Shown here one piece after another: positions 26,647-34,054 of a stretch of DNA of 64,000 nt. Location: the NCBI RefSeq assembly GCF_029542085.1, contig NZ_CP107036.1:3782001-3846000 (forward strand), given 5' to 3'. This DNA comes from Sphingobacterium sp. ML3W (GTDB lineage Bacteria; Bacteroidota; Bacteroidia; Sphingobacteriales; Sphingobacteriaceae). How positions within the stretch are numbered: the first letter of the stretch is position 1; each line of letters starts with the position of its first letter. The notes beneath the pieces were generated by a model that saw only the letters and a program-made list of their open reading frames with translations, ran no database searches and was not told the DNA's origin. The position numbers and the translations under genes are program-made.

Positions 26647-26685
26647 AAAAGAAAATGGATAATTAATTATCCATTTTCTTTTTTT
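26645..26685 (+). terminator. Terminator of the cytochrome/DsrE/binding-protein operon
   Basis: An 18-bp perfect stem (26645-26662, 26667-26684) with a TTAA loop ends in a T-run; it begins within the stop codon of the binding-protein gene. Confidence 0.9.
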
Positions 26686-26712
26686 ACTTTAGGTCAAAAT
26701 TAGTTGAATTGT

Positions 26713-27504
26713 ATGGTACTATTGCTCAAAAAACTCCATCGTTACTGGTATTTTATTAGCGTTCTACTTGTTTTCATCGTATTATTCCCCTATATCTATT
26801 TTTTGGCCCAGCATCCAGAAAAGAACTATGCGCGGATTGCACGTATGAGGCGTTGGGTCTCAATTGGAGGATCGGCATTGGCGGGTGTATTTTTTAAAGT
26901 AACTTACGAATCAAAAATAGACTGGAACAGACCGATGGTGCTATGTCCCAATCATACTTCAGTGCTCGATATCACAGCACTGACCTATCTATGTCCTGTC
27001 CCGTTTTCATTTATTGGTAAGGCCTCACTTCTTAAAAATCCCGTTACCCGCATATTTTTCAAAACCATAGATATTCCTGTCACGCGAAGGAGCAAAGTAT
27101 CTTCATTTAAAGCATTTCAGCGGGCTAACGAGCTTGTTCAGAGTGGCCGAAGTGTCGTTATTTTTCCGGAAGGAAAGATCGATGATGGATTTCCACCTCA
27201 AATACATGCATTTAAGTCTGGTGCTTTTCGTATTGCTGTCCAAAATGATGTGCCTGTAGTACCTATTATCATTGAGAATGCATGGGACATTTTCTTTGAT
27301 GACGGCGCAAAAAGAGGGTCTCATCCAGGAATTGTTAAAGTACATGTTTTTTCACCTATTGAAACAAAAGACTTTGACGACAACAATGCAACCGACTTAG
27401 AGAAAATTGTATATGACAAAATGCATTCCTATTGGATTATGAAGAATAAATCGTATTTTCATCAACCAGAGAACGTCCAAAAAATATGTCAGGAAAGATA
27501 TTAA
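26713..27504 (+). CDS. 1-acyl-sn-glycerol-3-phosphate acyltransferase (PlsC family)
   Basis: A 263-residue membrane protein with an N-terminal hydrophobic segment (about 12-32) and the acyltransferase motifs NHTSVLD (HX4D catalytic) and FPEGKIDDG, plus VPVVPIII. It adds the second fatty acid to lysophosphatidic acid in phospholipid synthesis. I use the ATG at 26713; a TTG nine bases upstream is the only longer alternative. Its 3' end overlaps the next gene (ABC ATPase) by 19 nt, so they are cotranscribed. It is unusual that the partner is an ABC ATPase of the export type. Confidence 0.88.
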   Translation: MVLLLKKLHRYWYFISVLLVFIVLFPYIYFLAQHPEKNYARIARMRRWVSIGGSALAGVFFKVTYESKIDWNRPMVLCPNHTSVLDITALTYLCPVPFSFIGKASLLKNPVTRIFFKTIDIPVTRRSKVSSFKAFQRANELVQSGRSVVIFPEGKIDDGFPPQIHAFKSGAFRIAVQNDVPVVPIIIENAWDIFFDDGAKRGSHPGIVKVHVFSPIETKDFDDNNATDLEKIVYDKMHSYWIMKNKSYFHQPENVQKICQERY

Positions 27505-28244
27505 TCGAAATCAAAGATATTGCGCGGGAATACCAAATAGGCTCAGAAACAATTCATGCGCTCAGTTCGGTTACCCTCAATATCAATAAAGGAGAATTTG
27601 TAGCACTTATGGGGCCCTCAGGGTCAGGAAAATCTACATTGATGAATATTCTAGGTTGCTTGGACACCCCCAGTAGAGGTGAATACATTCTCAATGGGAT
27701 CAATGTAAGTGACATGTCAGAAGATGAACTCGCTGAAGTAAGAAACAAGGAGATAGGATTTGTTTTTCAAACGTTCAATCTACTTCCTAAAAGCACCGCG
27801 CTGGAAAATGTGGCACTGCCCCTAATCTACGCTGGATATAATAAAGCCAAGCGTGAAGAAAAAGCTACTGGCGCATTGGAAAGTGTTGGGTTGGGACACC
27901 GTATGGATCACAGACCCAATGAGCTATCTGGTGGACAACGTCAGCGGGTGGCTGTCGCAAGAGCACTGATCAATGATCCTTCCATTATATTAGCCGATGA
28001 GCCTACGGGAAATCTTGACACAAAGACATCCATTGAAATCATGGGCTTGCTCGAAGAGATCCACTCCAGAGGAAACACCATTATCTTGGTCACACACGAA
28101 GAGGATATTGCGCTACATGCTCATCGCATTGTACGCATGCGCGATGGACTAATTGAAAACGATTATCCCAATGCTGATATCAAATCCGTATCACCACGAC
28201 TAAGTGCATTGAATGAAAAAGGGAGTGACTTTGAGAATATTTAA
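27486..28244 (+). CDS. ABC transporter ATP-binding protein, MacB/LolD type
   Basis: A 252-residue ATPase with Walker A GPSGSGKST, Q-loop (GFVFQTFNLLP), signature LSGGQRQRVAVARAL, Walker B ILADEPTGNLD and H-loop VTHEED. The sequence is of the MacB/LolD/FtsE group, which energises membrane permeases of the FtsX-like type. No permease gene is next to it. The start (MSGKILIEIKDIAREY) overlaps plsC by 19 nt. It may work with a permease encoded elsewhere in lipoprotein or lipid traffic. About 25 residues beyond the H-loop (DYPNADIKSVSPRLSALNEKGSDF) form a charged tail. Confidence 0.9.
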   Translation: MSGKILIEIKDIAREYQIGSETIHALSSVTLNINKGEFVALMGPSGSGKSTLMNILGCLDTPSRGEYILNGINVSDMSEDELAEVRNKEIGFVFQTFNLLPKSTALENVALPLIYAGYNKAKREEKATGALESVGLGHRMDHRPNELSGGQRQRVAVARALINDPSIILADEPTGNLDTKTSIEIMGLLEEIHSRGNTIILVTHEEDIALHAHRIVRMRDGLIENDYPNADIKSVSPRLSALNEKGSDFENI

Positions 28245-28306
28245 AAATATTATTTCATTATAAATCAAACACTTATATTATTTACACAAAAATAACAGTT
28301 GATTTA

Positions 28307-28337
28307 CTTGTTTAAGTTAAATTAAATGATAGTTTTG
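28307..28337 (+). promoter_or_regulatory. Promoter of the DUF2795 gene
   Basis: CTTG (28307-28310), 19 nt, then TAGTTTTG (28330-28337). Both boxes and the spacing fit the Bacteroidota consensus, giving a leader of about 25 nt. Confidence 0.8.
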
Positions 28338-28366
28338 CGAAAATAGAGAACTTAAATTGTTTTTAT

Positions 28367-28588
28367 ATGTATTGGACATTAGAATTAGCTTCGCATCTAG
28401 AAGATGCACCATGGCCAGCAACAAAAGATGAATTAATCGATTACGCTATTCGTTCGGGTGCACCAGTTGAGGTAATTGAAAACTTACAATCTCTTGAGGA
28501 TGACGGTGAGCCATATGAAAATATTGAAGAAATTTGGCCCGACTATCCAACAAAAGATGATTTCTTCTTCAATGAAGATGAATACTAG
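28367..28588 (+). CDS. DUF2795-family small acidic protein
   Basis: A 73-residue, strongly acidic protein: PWPATKDELIDYAIRSGAP (about 15-34) then VIENLQSLEDDGEPYENIEEIWPDYPTKDDF. This matches DUF2795, a small helical domain common in Bacteroidota and without an assigned function. It stands alone, with its own good promoter and a strong terminator, as a highly expressed monocistronic gene would. Confidence 0.88.
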   Translation: MYWTLELASHLEDAPWPATKDELIDYAIRSGAPVEVIENLQSLEDDGEPYENIEEIWPDYPTKDDFFFNEDEY

Positions 28589-28589
28589 A

Positions 28590-28627
28590 AAATAAAAAAC
28601 GCCTTTAGTTAAAGGCGTTTTTTATTT
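28590..28627 (+). terminator. Terminator after the DUF2795 gene
   Basis: A 17-bp stem (28590-28606, 28611-28627, loop AGTT) has an A-rich left arm and T-rich right arm and may act in both directions. Confidence 0.9.
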
Positions 28628-28647
28628 CAGGAAATTAATCCATTGCT

Positions 28648-29136
28648 ATGAAGTTCAGTCTTAAGCTTATGAAGATAAAAGTAAAGGTATTGTTGTTAAC
28701 ATTTCTAAGTTACATGCTATGTATTCCCCTATTCGCACAGGAAAAGCCGGTCACTTCCGAAAATGTTACTGTTTTAAAACAATTTGTACATCGTCTCAAT
28801 GATATCAATCTCGCAACGGACATCATTTTAAGCCAGGATATATTAACAGCGAAAAATCTAGATGAAGACCAACAGGAATATCTTCTAGCCAGCATAGATG
28901 AGATGCGAATCAATGTACAGAGCAAGGATATCAGCAAATTAGAGTATATCAACTTTATACAAGCTGGTCGGAAAGAGACCTTCGATATTGACCTTGAAGG
29001 AATAGATCCAAAACAGGTCTATTTCGTTAGGCATCTCAATCGTTTTGTTTTTGCTACTGTTATTCGGGACAAAAAAATTGCCTCCTTTACTTTAGTTTCT
29101 AAAGGGAACAATAAAGCACATTTCGTATTCTATTAG
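28648..29136 (+). CDS. secreted protein of unknown function
   Basis: A 162-residue protein with a signal peptide (hydrophobic about 13-28, cleavage after IPLFAQ) and a mature part of mixed charge without recognisable motifs (QFVHRLNDINLATDI, LDEDQQEYLLASIDEMR, ending FTLVSKGNNKAHFVF). A second ATG at 28669 gives an equally good signal peptide and may be the true start. It lies between the DUF2795 gene and the trp leader. I do not recognise the family. Confidence 0.7.
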   Translation: MKFSLKLMKIKVKVLLLTFLSYMLCIPLFAQEKPVTSENVTVLKQFVHRLNDINLATDIILSQDILTAKNLDEDQQEYLLASIDEMRINVQSKDISKLEYINFIQAGRKETFDIDLEGIDPKQVYFVRHLNRFVFATVIRDKKIASFTLVSKGNNKAHFVFY

Positions 29137-29332
29137 TCTTTTATCAGCTTTATTGTTTGTCCGTACAAGTACCTATACCTTCTATGGTATTCAAGCAAAT
29201 CTGATGGGCAATCTTTCTATTCTCGAAATAAATAAGTACAATCCAACCGTCTTATTCTCGGCTTCTACAATGGTCGGTTTGAAAGCAATTTTAAGCGCAA
29301 GGAGCTTTCTTAAAAATTTTTCAATAAAAACA

Positions 29333-29364
29333 CTTGCATTTTAAAATTCTATCAACCATATTTG
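29333..29364 (+). promoter_or_regulatory. Promoter of the trp operon
   Basis: CTTG (29333-29336), 20 nt, then CATATTTG (29357-29364), one mismatch from TAnnTTTG. Transcription would start near 29370, a few bases before the leader peptide ATG. Confidence 0.75.
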
Positions 29365-29381
29365 TATTAATAAAAACGGAA

Positions 29382-29429
29382 ATGATAATAACTATATTAA
29401 ATAAAGCTTGGTGGTGGCATGACGAATAA
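29382..29429 (+). CDS. trpL: trp operon leader peptide (MIITILNKAWWWHDE)
   Basis: This 15-codon frame starts 18 bases after the -7 box and has three adjacent TGG codons (codons 10-12: AWWWHDE), then TAA. Three tandem Trp codons in such a short peptide are the hallmark of ribosome-mediated attenuation: ribosomes stall there when charged tRNA-Trp is scarce. Downstream, CATGACG (29418-29424) can pair with CGTTGTG (29430-29436), the pause hairpin that overlaps the Trp/stop codons, and a terminator hairpin lies at 29479-29510, before trpD. The symbol follows the proteobacterial usage; homology to it is not implied. Confidence 0.88.
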   Translation: MIITILNKAWWWHDE

Positions 29430-29478
29430 CGTTGTGGCAAACTCCTATTGCATTATTTGATATACATCAAGATATGAT

Positions 29479-29510
29479 GGGCTTGCCTGAATAAGGTAAG
29501 CCCTTTTTTA
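29479..29510 (+). terminator. Attenuator terminator of the trp leader
   Basis: A 9-bp stem with one G-T pair (GGGCTTGCC at 29479-29487, GGTAAGCCC at 29495-29503) is followed by TTTTTT, ending 13 nt before trpD. GGCAA (29436-29440) can pair with TTGCC in its left arm and is a candidate anti-terminator, although that pairing is only 5 bp. Confidence 0.85.
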
Positions 29511-29523
29511 TTTAAAAATAATT

Positions 29524-30513
29524 ATGAAAGAAATTTTAGCCCATTTATTTGAATACAAGTCTTTTTCGCGAAAAGAAGCTTATGAGATCTTGACCAACAT
29601 TGCCAAAGGTAAATATGACAGTCATCAAATCGCTGCTTTTATGACAGCTTACGGCATGCGTAGTATTCGGGTGGAAGAACTTGGTGGATTTAGAGATGCT
29701 ATGTATGACCTGTGCCTCCAATTGGATTTTGATGACTACGATCTGATCGACCTATGTGGTACGGGCGGTGATGGCAAAAACACGTTCAATATTTCTACAA
29801 TTGCTTCTTTCGTTACTGCCGGTGCGGGCTATCAAGTTGCCAAACACGGCAATATAGGTGTATCGTCGAGCTGCGGGTCTTCAAATGTAATGGAGTATTT
29901 GGGCTATCAATTTACGAATGACAAAGCTGAATTACAGCGTCAGCTTGACGAAGCCAACATATGCTTCCTACACGCACCACTGTTTCACCCAGCTATGAAA
30001 ACAGTTGCGCCAATACGTCGTGCCCTGGGTGTAAAAACATTTTTTAACATGTTGGGGCCATTAACAAATCCAGCCAACCCGAAATTTCAATCTGTAGGTG
30101 TATTTAGCTTAGAGCTTGCACGCCTGTATGGTTATCTATACCAAAATACAAACAAACAGTACTCTATTATCCACGCTTTGGATGGCTATGATGAAATATC
30201 GATGACAGGAGATTTCAAGGTCATCAACAATCAGGGTGAAAATTATTATAATATGGAGGAACTAGGCTTTAGCCCTATTCATCCCCAGGAACTTGCTGGT
30301 GGAGAAAGCGTGGCTGAAGCAGCACAGACGTTTTTATCTATCTTGAATAATGAGGGCACAGATGTACAGAACAATGTAGTGTTGACAAATGCGGCATTTG
30401 CCATAAAAACATTTCATCCTGAAAAATCTTTCGGTGACTGTTTCTATGAAGCAGAAGAGTCACTCATGACAGGAAAAGCGTTCAAAAGTTTCAAAAAAGT
30501 AACAAACCAGTAA
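29524..30513 (+). CDS. trpD: anthranilate phosphoribosyltransferase
   Basis: A 329-residue cytoplasmic enzyme transferring phosphoribosyl from PRPP to anthranilate, the second dedicated step of tryptophan synthesis. Family motifs are seen: GTGGDGKNTFNIST (residues about 79-92, PRPP loop), KHGNIGVSSSCGSSN (about 112-126) and NMLGPLTNPA (about 177-186). It is a separate protein and not fused to TrpG. First structural gene after the attenuator. Next gene begins 1 base after the stop. Confidence 0.95.
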   Translation: MKEILAHLFEYKSFSRKEAYEILTNIAKGKYDSHQIAAFMTAYGMRSIRVEELGGFRDAMYDLCLQLDFDDYDLIDLCGTGGDGKNTFNISTIASFVTAGAGYQVAKHGNIGVSSSCGSSNVMEYLGYQFTNDKAELQRQLDEANICFLHAPLFHPAMKTVAPIRRALGVKTFFNMLGPLTNPANPKFQSVGVFSLELARLYGYLYQNTNKQYSIIHALDGYDEISMTGDFKVINNQGENYYNMEELGFSPIHPQELAGGESVAEAAQTFLSILNNEGTDVQNNVVLTNAAFAIKTFHPEKSFGDCFYEAEESLMTGKAFKSFKKVTNQ

Positions 30514-30514
30514 A

Positions 30515-31141
30515 ATGTCAATTAAGATAAAAGTTTGTGGCATGAAATACCCCGACAATATCGTCGCAACGACCGCTCTTGCTGTTGATTACATCGGTTT
30601 TATATTTTATGAAAAATCCAAACGATTTGTTGGCGATGCCAACCGTGAATATATAAAAGGGCTTAAGAGCGTCACAAAAGTTGGTGTTTTTGTGAACGCA
30701 AACCTGACGGAAATTTATGATAAAATAGACAAATTCAATTTAAATGCTGTTCAATTGCACGGAGATGAAAGCCCTCAATTTTGTGAGGAACTTAAGCAAC
30801 ATACGGCCGTACCTGTGATCAAAGCTTTTGGTATAGACCAATATTTCGACTGGACAGTATTGGACGCCTATGTTGGGGCAATTGATTATTTTCTATTTGA
30901 CACCAAAAGTAACTCCTATGGTGGTACAGGCATACGATTCGACTGGTCTTTATTGCATCAATACAAGCTCGAGTACCCTTATTTCCTCAGTGGCGGATTA
31001 GATGCGGACAACATCAAAGACGCTTTACGAGCAAATGATCCCAGGTTATATGCCTTGGATCTCAATTCAAAATTTGAAGTAGAACCGGGGTTAAAAGATA
31101 TCGATCTTTTGGCCCACAGCATAAATAGTATTAAACAATGA
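30515..31141 (+). CDS. trpF: phosphoribosylanthranilate isomerase
   Basis: A 208-residue TIM-barrel enzyme that isomerises N-(5'-phosphoribosyl)anthranilate. Motifs: KVCGMKYPDN at the start (catalytic Cys), VQLHGDES, and DTKSNSYGGTG with the catalytic Asp, then LSGGLDADNI (phosphate-binding loop). It is not fused to TrpC. trpB begins at 31138, overlapping the trpF stop by 4 bases (ATGA-type), so trpF and trpB are translationally coupled. Confidence 0.95.
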   Translation: MSIKIKVCGMKYPDNIVATTALAVDYIGFIFYEKSKRFVGDANREYIKGLKSVTKVGVFVNANLTEIYDKIDKFNLNAVQLHGDESPQFCEELKQHTAVPVIKAFGIDQYFDWTVLDAYVGAIDYFLFDTKSNSYGGTGIRFDWSLLHQYKLEYPYFLSGGLDADNIKDALRANDPRLYALDLNSKFEVEPGLKDIDLLAHSINSIKQ

Positions 31142-32322
31142 GTATATACCAAGTCAATGAAAAAGGGTATTACGGTCCATTTGGTGGTGCCTATATCCCC
31201 GAAATGCTCTATCCCAATGTAAAAGAGCTACGTGAAGAATATCTCAAGATAATCGGAGAAAAAAGTTTTCAGGAGGAATTCAATCAACTACTCAGTGACT
31301 ACGTAGGGCGCCCCTCCCCTTTGTACCATGCGAAGCGACTGTCTGAAAAATATGGTACAACGATCTATCTCAAACGTGAAGATCTCAACCATACTGGCGC
31401 ACATAAAATCAATAACACCATCGGTCAGATCCTTTTAGCTGAGCGTCTAGGGAAAAAAAGGATCATCGCAGAAACGGGGGCTGGACAACATGGTGTAGCT
31501 ACAGCTACTGTTTGCGCATTAAAGGGGATACAATGTGCCGTCTATATGGGAGAAATTGACATTAAAAGACAGGCACCCAATGTTGCGCGAATGAAAATGA
31601 TGGGTGCGGAAGTTATTCCTGCAACATCTGGTTCAAAAACGCTCAAAGATGCGACCAATGAAGCTTTGCGTGATTGGATCAATAATCCGGTCGATACACA
31701 TTACATTATTGGCTCTGTTGTAGGCCCACATCCATACCCTGACATGGTTGCCCGCTTCCAATCCATTATCTCCGAAGAGACCAAAATACAGTTATTAACA
31801 AAAACAGGTAAAGAGAATCCAGACATCGTATTAGCTTGTGTGGGTGGCGGATCCAATGCTGCAGGGATGTTCTATCATTTTCTGGATGAGGAATCTGTAC
31901 AATTGTATGCTGTAGAAGCAGCGGGACATGGTGTTGATTCCGGTGAATCTGCAGCGACAACAGCCCTCGGAAAAGAAGGTGTACTGCATGGTAGTCGATC
32001 CATATTAATGCAGACTGAAGATGGTCAGGTCATAGAACCTTACTCAATCTCTGCCGGACTTGATTACCCTGGCATCGGACCGCAACATGCTTGGCTGTTT
32101 AAATCCGGAAGAGGAAAATATGTGAGTATCACAGATGATGAGGCGATGCGCGCGGGACTGGAACTCACTCGACTGGAGGGTATTATCCCCGCAATCGAAA
32201 GCTCACATGCACTCGCTTATTTAGGAAAAATCCCTTTCAAGGGTGATGAAACCGTTGTCGTTTGTTTATCAGGACGCGGCGATAAGGATCTCGATAACTA
32301 TATGAAATACTTTGATTTTTAA
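31138..32322 (+). CDS. trpB: tryptophan synthase beta subunit
   Basis: A 394-residue PLP enzyme that joins indole and serine in the final step. The N-terminus has FGGAYIPEML; the PLP lysine is in NHTGAHKINN (around residue 90) and GGGSNAAGMF (about 235) binds the phosphate; the C-terminal CLSGRGDKD is also typical. It overlaps trpF by 4 bases and is 3 nt from trpA. It is a TrpB1-type beta subunit that forms the channelled complex with TrpA. Confidence 0.96.
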   Translation: MSIYQVNEKGYYGPFGGAYIPEMLYPNVKELREEYLKIIGEKSFQEEFNQLLSDYVGRPSPLYHAKRLSEKYGTTIYLKREDLNHTGAHKINNTIGQILLAERLGKKRIIAETGAGQHGVATATVCALKGIQCAVYMGEIDIKRQAPNVARMKMMGAEVIPATSGSKTLKDATNEALRDWINNPVDTHYIIGSVVGPHPYPDMVARFQSIISEETKIQLLTKTGKENPDIVLACVGGGSNAAGMFYHFLDEESVQLYAVEAAGHGVDSGESAATTALGKEGVLHGSRSILMQTEDGQVIEPYSISAGLDYPGIGPQHAWLFKSGRGKYVSITDDEAMRAGLELTRLEGIIPAIESSHALAYLGKIPFKGDETVVVCLSGRGDKDLDNYMKYFDF

Positions 32323-32325
32323 CGC

Positions 32326-33087
32326 ATGAATACGATTGAAAAAAAAGAAGGCAACCCCCTTCTATCGATATATTTTACAGCAGGATATCCCGAACTGGAC
32401 AGTACGATCCGCATAGCCAAGAAATTGGAAGAAGCGGGTGCCGACTTTTTAGAAATAGGTTTTCCCTACTCCGATCCTGTTGCAGATGGACCTGTTATCC
32501 AACACAGTTCAGAAGTTGCTCTGGCCAACGGAATGACTGTCAAAAAATTATTTGAACAATTACGTGAGCTACGCCAACATGTACAGATCCCGGTCTTTCT
32601 GATGGGCTATGTTAATCCCGTAATCCAATTTGGCGTAGAGAAATTCTGTGAAGAGTGCAAAAATGTAGGTGTAGATGGGGTGATTATTCCCGACCTACCA
32701 ATGTATGAATACGAGGATCTCTATAGGGAAACTTTTGAGAAAAACGGCATCGCAAATATCTTTATCGTAACGCCGCAGACTTCAACTGAAAGAATCCGAA
32801 AAATAGATAGTCTATCCAATAGTTTTATCTACTTATTGTCCTCCAATGCCACAACGGGAAAAACACTAGATGTAGGCGAGGATACCAATGCTTATTTCAA
32901 GCGGATACATGATCTTCAGCTGACAAACCCTTTAATCGTTGGGTTCGGAATTTCAAACAAAGAAGCATTTCAAAAAGCAAGTCAATATACTGCTGGTGCA
33001 ATTATCGGTAGTGCATTTGTAAAAAGATTGACGGAGCAAGATTATATGGATCAGATTCCTGATTTTATCAAATCAATAAAGGGGTAA
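32326..33087 (+). CDS. trpA: tryptophan synthase alpha subunit
   Basis: A 253-residue TIM barrel that cleaves indole-3-glycerol phosphate to indole. Motifs: YFTAGYPELD, catalytic Glu in LEIGFPYSDPVADGP (around residue 46), catalytic Asp in IIPDLPMYEYED and phosphate-binding VGFGISNKE. It is the last gene of trpDFBA, followed by a hairpin. trpE, trpG and trpC are not in the window. Confidence 0.95.
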   Translation: MNTIEKKEGNPLLSIYFTAGYPELDSTIRIAKKLEEAGADFLEIGFPYSDPVADGPVIQHSSEVALANGMTVKKLFEQLRELRQHVQIPVFLMGYVNPVIQFGVEKFCEECKNVGVDGVIIPDLPMYEYEDLYRETFEKNGIANIFIVTPQTSTERIRKIDSLSNSFIYLLSSNATTGKTLDVGEDTNAYFKRIHDLQLTNPLIVGFGISNKEAFQKASQYTAGAIIGSAFVKRLTEQDYMDQIPDFIKSIKG

Positions 33088-33102
33088 AATAAAAACAATG
33101 TG

Positions 33103-33141
33103 CTAGCGCGTGTTCAACGGAAAGCGATGAACTCGCGTTAG
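33103..33141 (+). other. Imperfect hairpin downstream of trpA
   Basis: CTAGCGCG pairs with CGCGTTAG (one G-T), then after a T-T mismatch GTTCA pairs with TGAAC, an 8+5 bp stem with an 11-nt loop. No T-run follows, so it may be a 3'-end or mRNA-protecting hairpin instead of an intrinsic terminator. The rest of 33088-33375 shows no gene. Confidence 0.5.
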
Positions 33142-33375
33142 TATCCTGTTAAGATGTTAAAAAGAAGCTTTATAGCCCAATTATAGAATAACCTAAAATT
33201 CTGCTTCCTTTAAAAGATATTTGTAAACTTCATTCATAATTTACTAATATTGTATCGTAGATATACTTTGGCTGGCAGTTCACTTTAACGAGCCTGAATC
33301 TCGTTAAGACTTGTCTACACAATCTGATTACATTCAATTAACAACCAATTCATCTATAACCAATAGTTTCGCAAA

Positions 33376-33969
33376 ATGAAGAGCAAGGCTGAAGATCTAA
33401 ATTATACCGAATGGATCATTCGCTTAAACGCAGGCGAAATGATTGCTTTTGAATGGCTGTACAATACATACAAGCACCAACTAGCTGGCAATCTGATTAA
33501 ACTCGTAAAATCGTCTGATGTTGCAGAAGATATACTCCATGATGTTTTTGTCAAGGTTTGGGAAAATAGAACCAAGATTGATCCTCAACGCTCCTTTGAG
33601 GGTTATCTTTACCGGATAGCAGCCAATATGGTCGCAGACTTTTACCGGAAAATCAGTAAGGATAGAAATTACCAGGAATATCTTATTGCTATACAGGAAA
33701 CTGTTTATCAACATATAGATGAGCTATTGGAAAATAAATACAGAAGAGAATTAATAGATAAAGCGCTCACAGAACTTCCGCCCAAATGCAGAACAGTTTT
33801 CCAGCTGTGCAAAATTGAAGGCCGTAGCTATGAAGAGGTTTCCAACCTCTTGCAAATATCTCCAAATACGATTAGTAACCATTTAAATCGTGCCAATAAA
33901 AAAATATTACTATTTCTACAGAATCCCGTAAACCTTCCCTACTTCCTGCTTCTGATCTGGGTTAAATAG
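33376..33969 (+). CDS. ECF sigma factor (FecI-like)
   Basis: A 197-residue sigma-70 factor. Region 2 spans about 24-90 (ILHDVFVKVWENR..IDPQRSFEGYLYRIAANMV) and region 4 about 125-180 (ALTELPPKCRTVFQLCKIEGRSYEEVSNLLQISPNTISNHLNRA). It belongs to the Bacteroidota FecI-type group that pairs with a FecR anti-sigma and an STN-bearing SusC receptor, both of which follow here. It is held at the membrane until a receptor signal frees it. Confidence 0.92.
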   Translation: MKSKAEDLNYTEWIIRLNAGEMIAFEWLYNTYKHQLAGNLIKLVKSSDVAEDILHDVFVKVWENRTKIDPQRSFEGYLYRIAANMVADFYRKISKDRNYQEYLIAIQETVYQHIDELLENKYRRELIDKALTELPPKCRTVFQLCKIEGRSYEEVSNLLQISPNTISNHLNRANKKILLFLQNPVNLPYFLLLIWVK

Positions 33970-34054
33970 CGTCCCCACAAAAAAAATAAAAAATATTTTA
34001 ATTTCTTGTAGTGACTTTTCCTGAGTAACACGTAATAGATATAAAACGAGTCCC

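Noticed and set aside
29153..29344. A 63-codon frame upstream of the trp leader
   Set aside because: It overlaps the trp promoter region, has no start context or recognisable product, and is best explained by AT-rich DNA.
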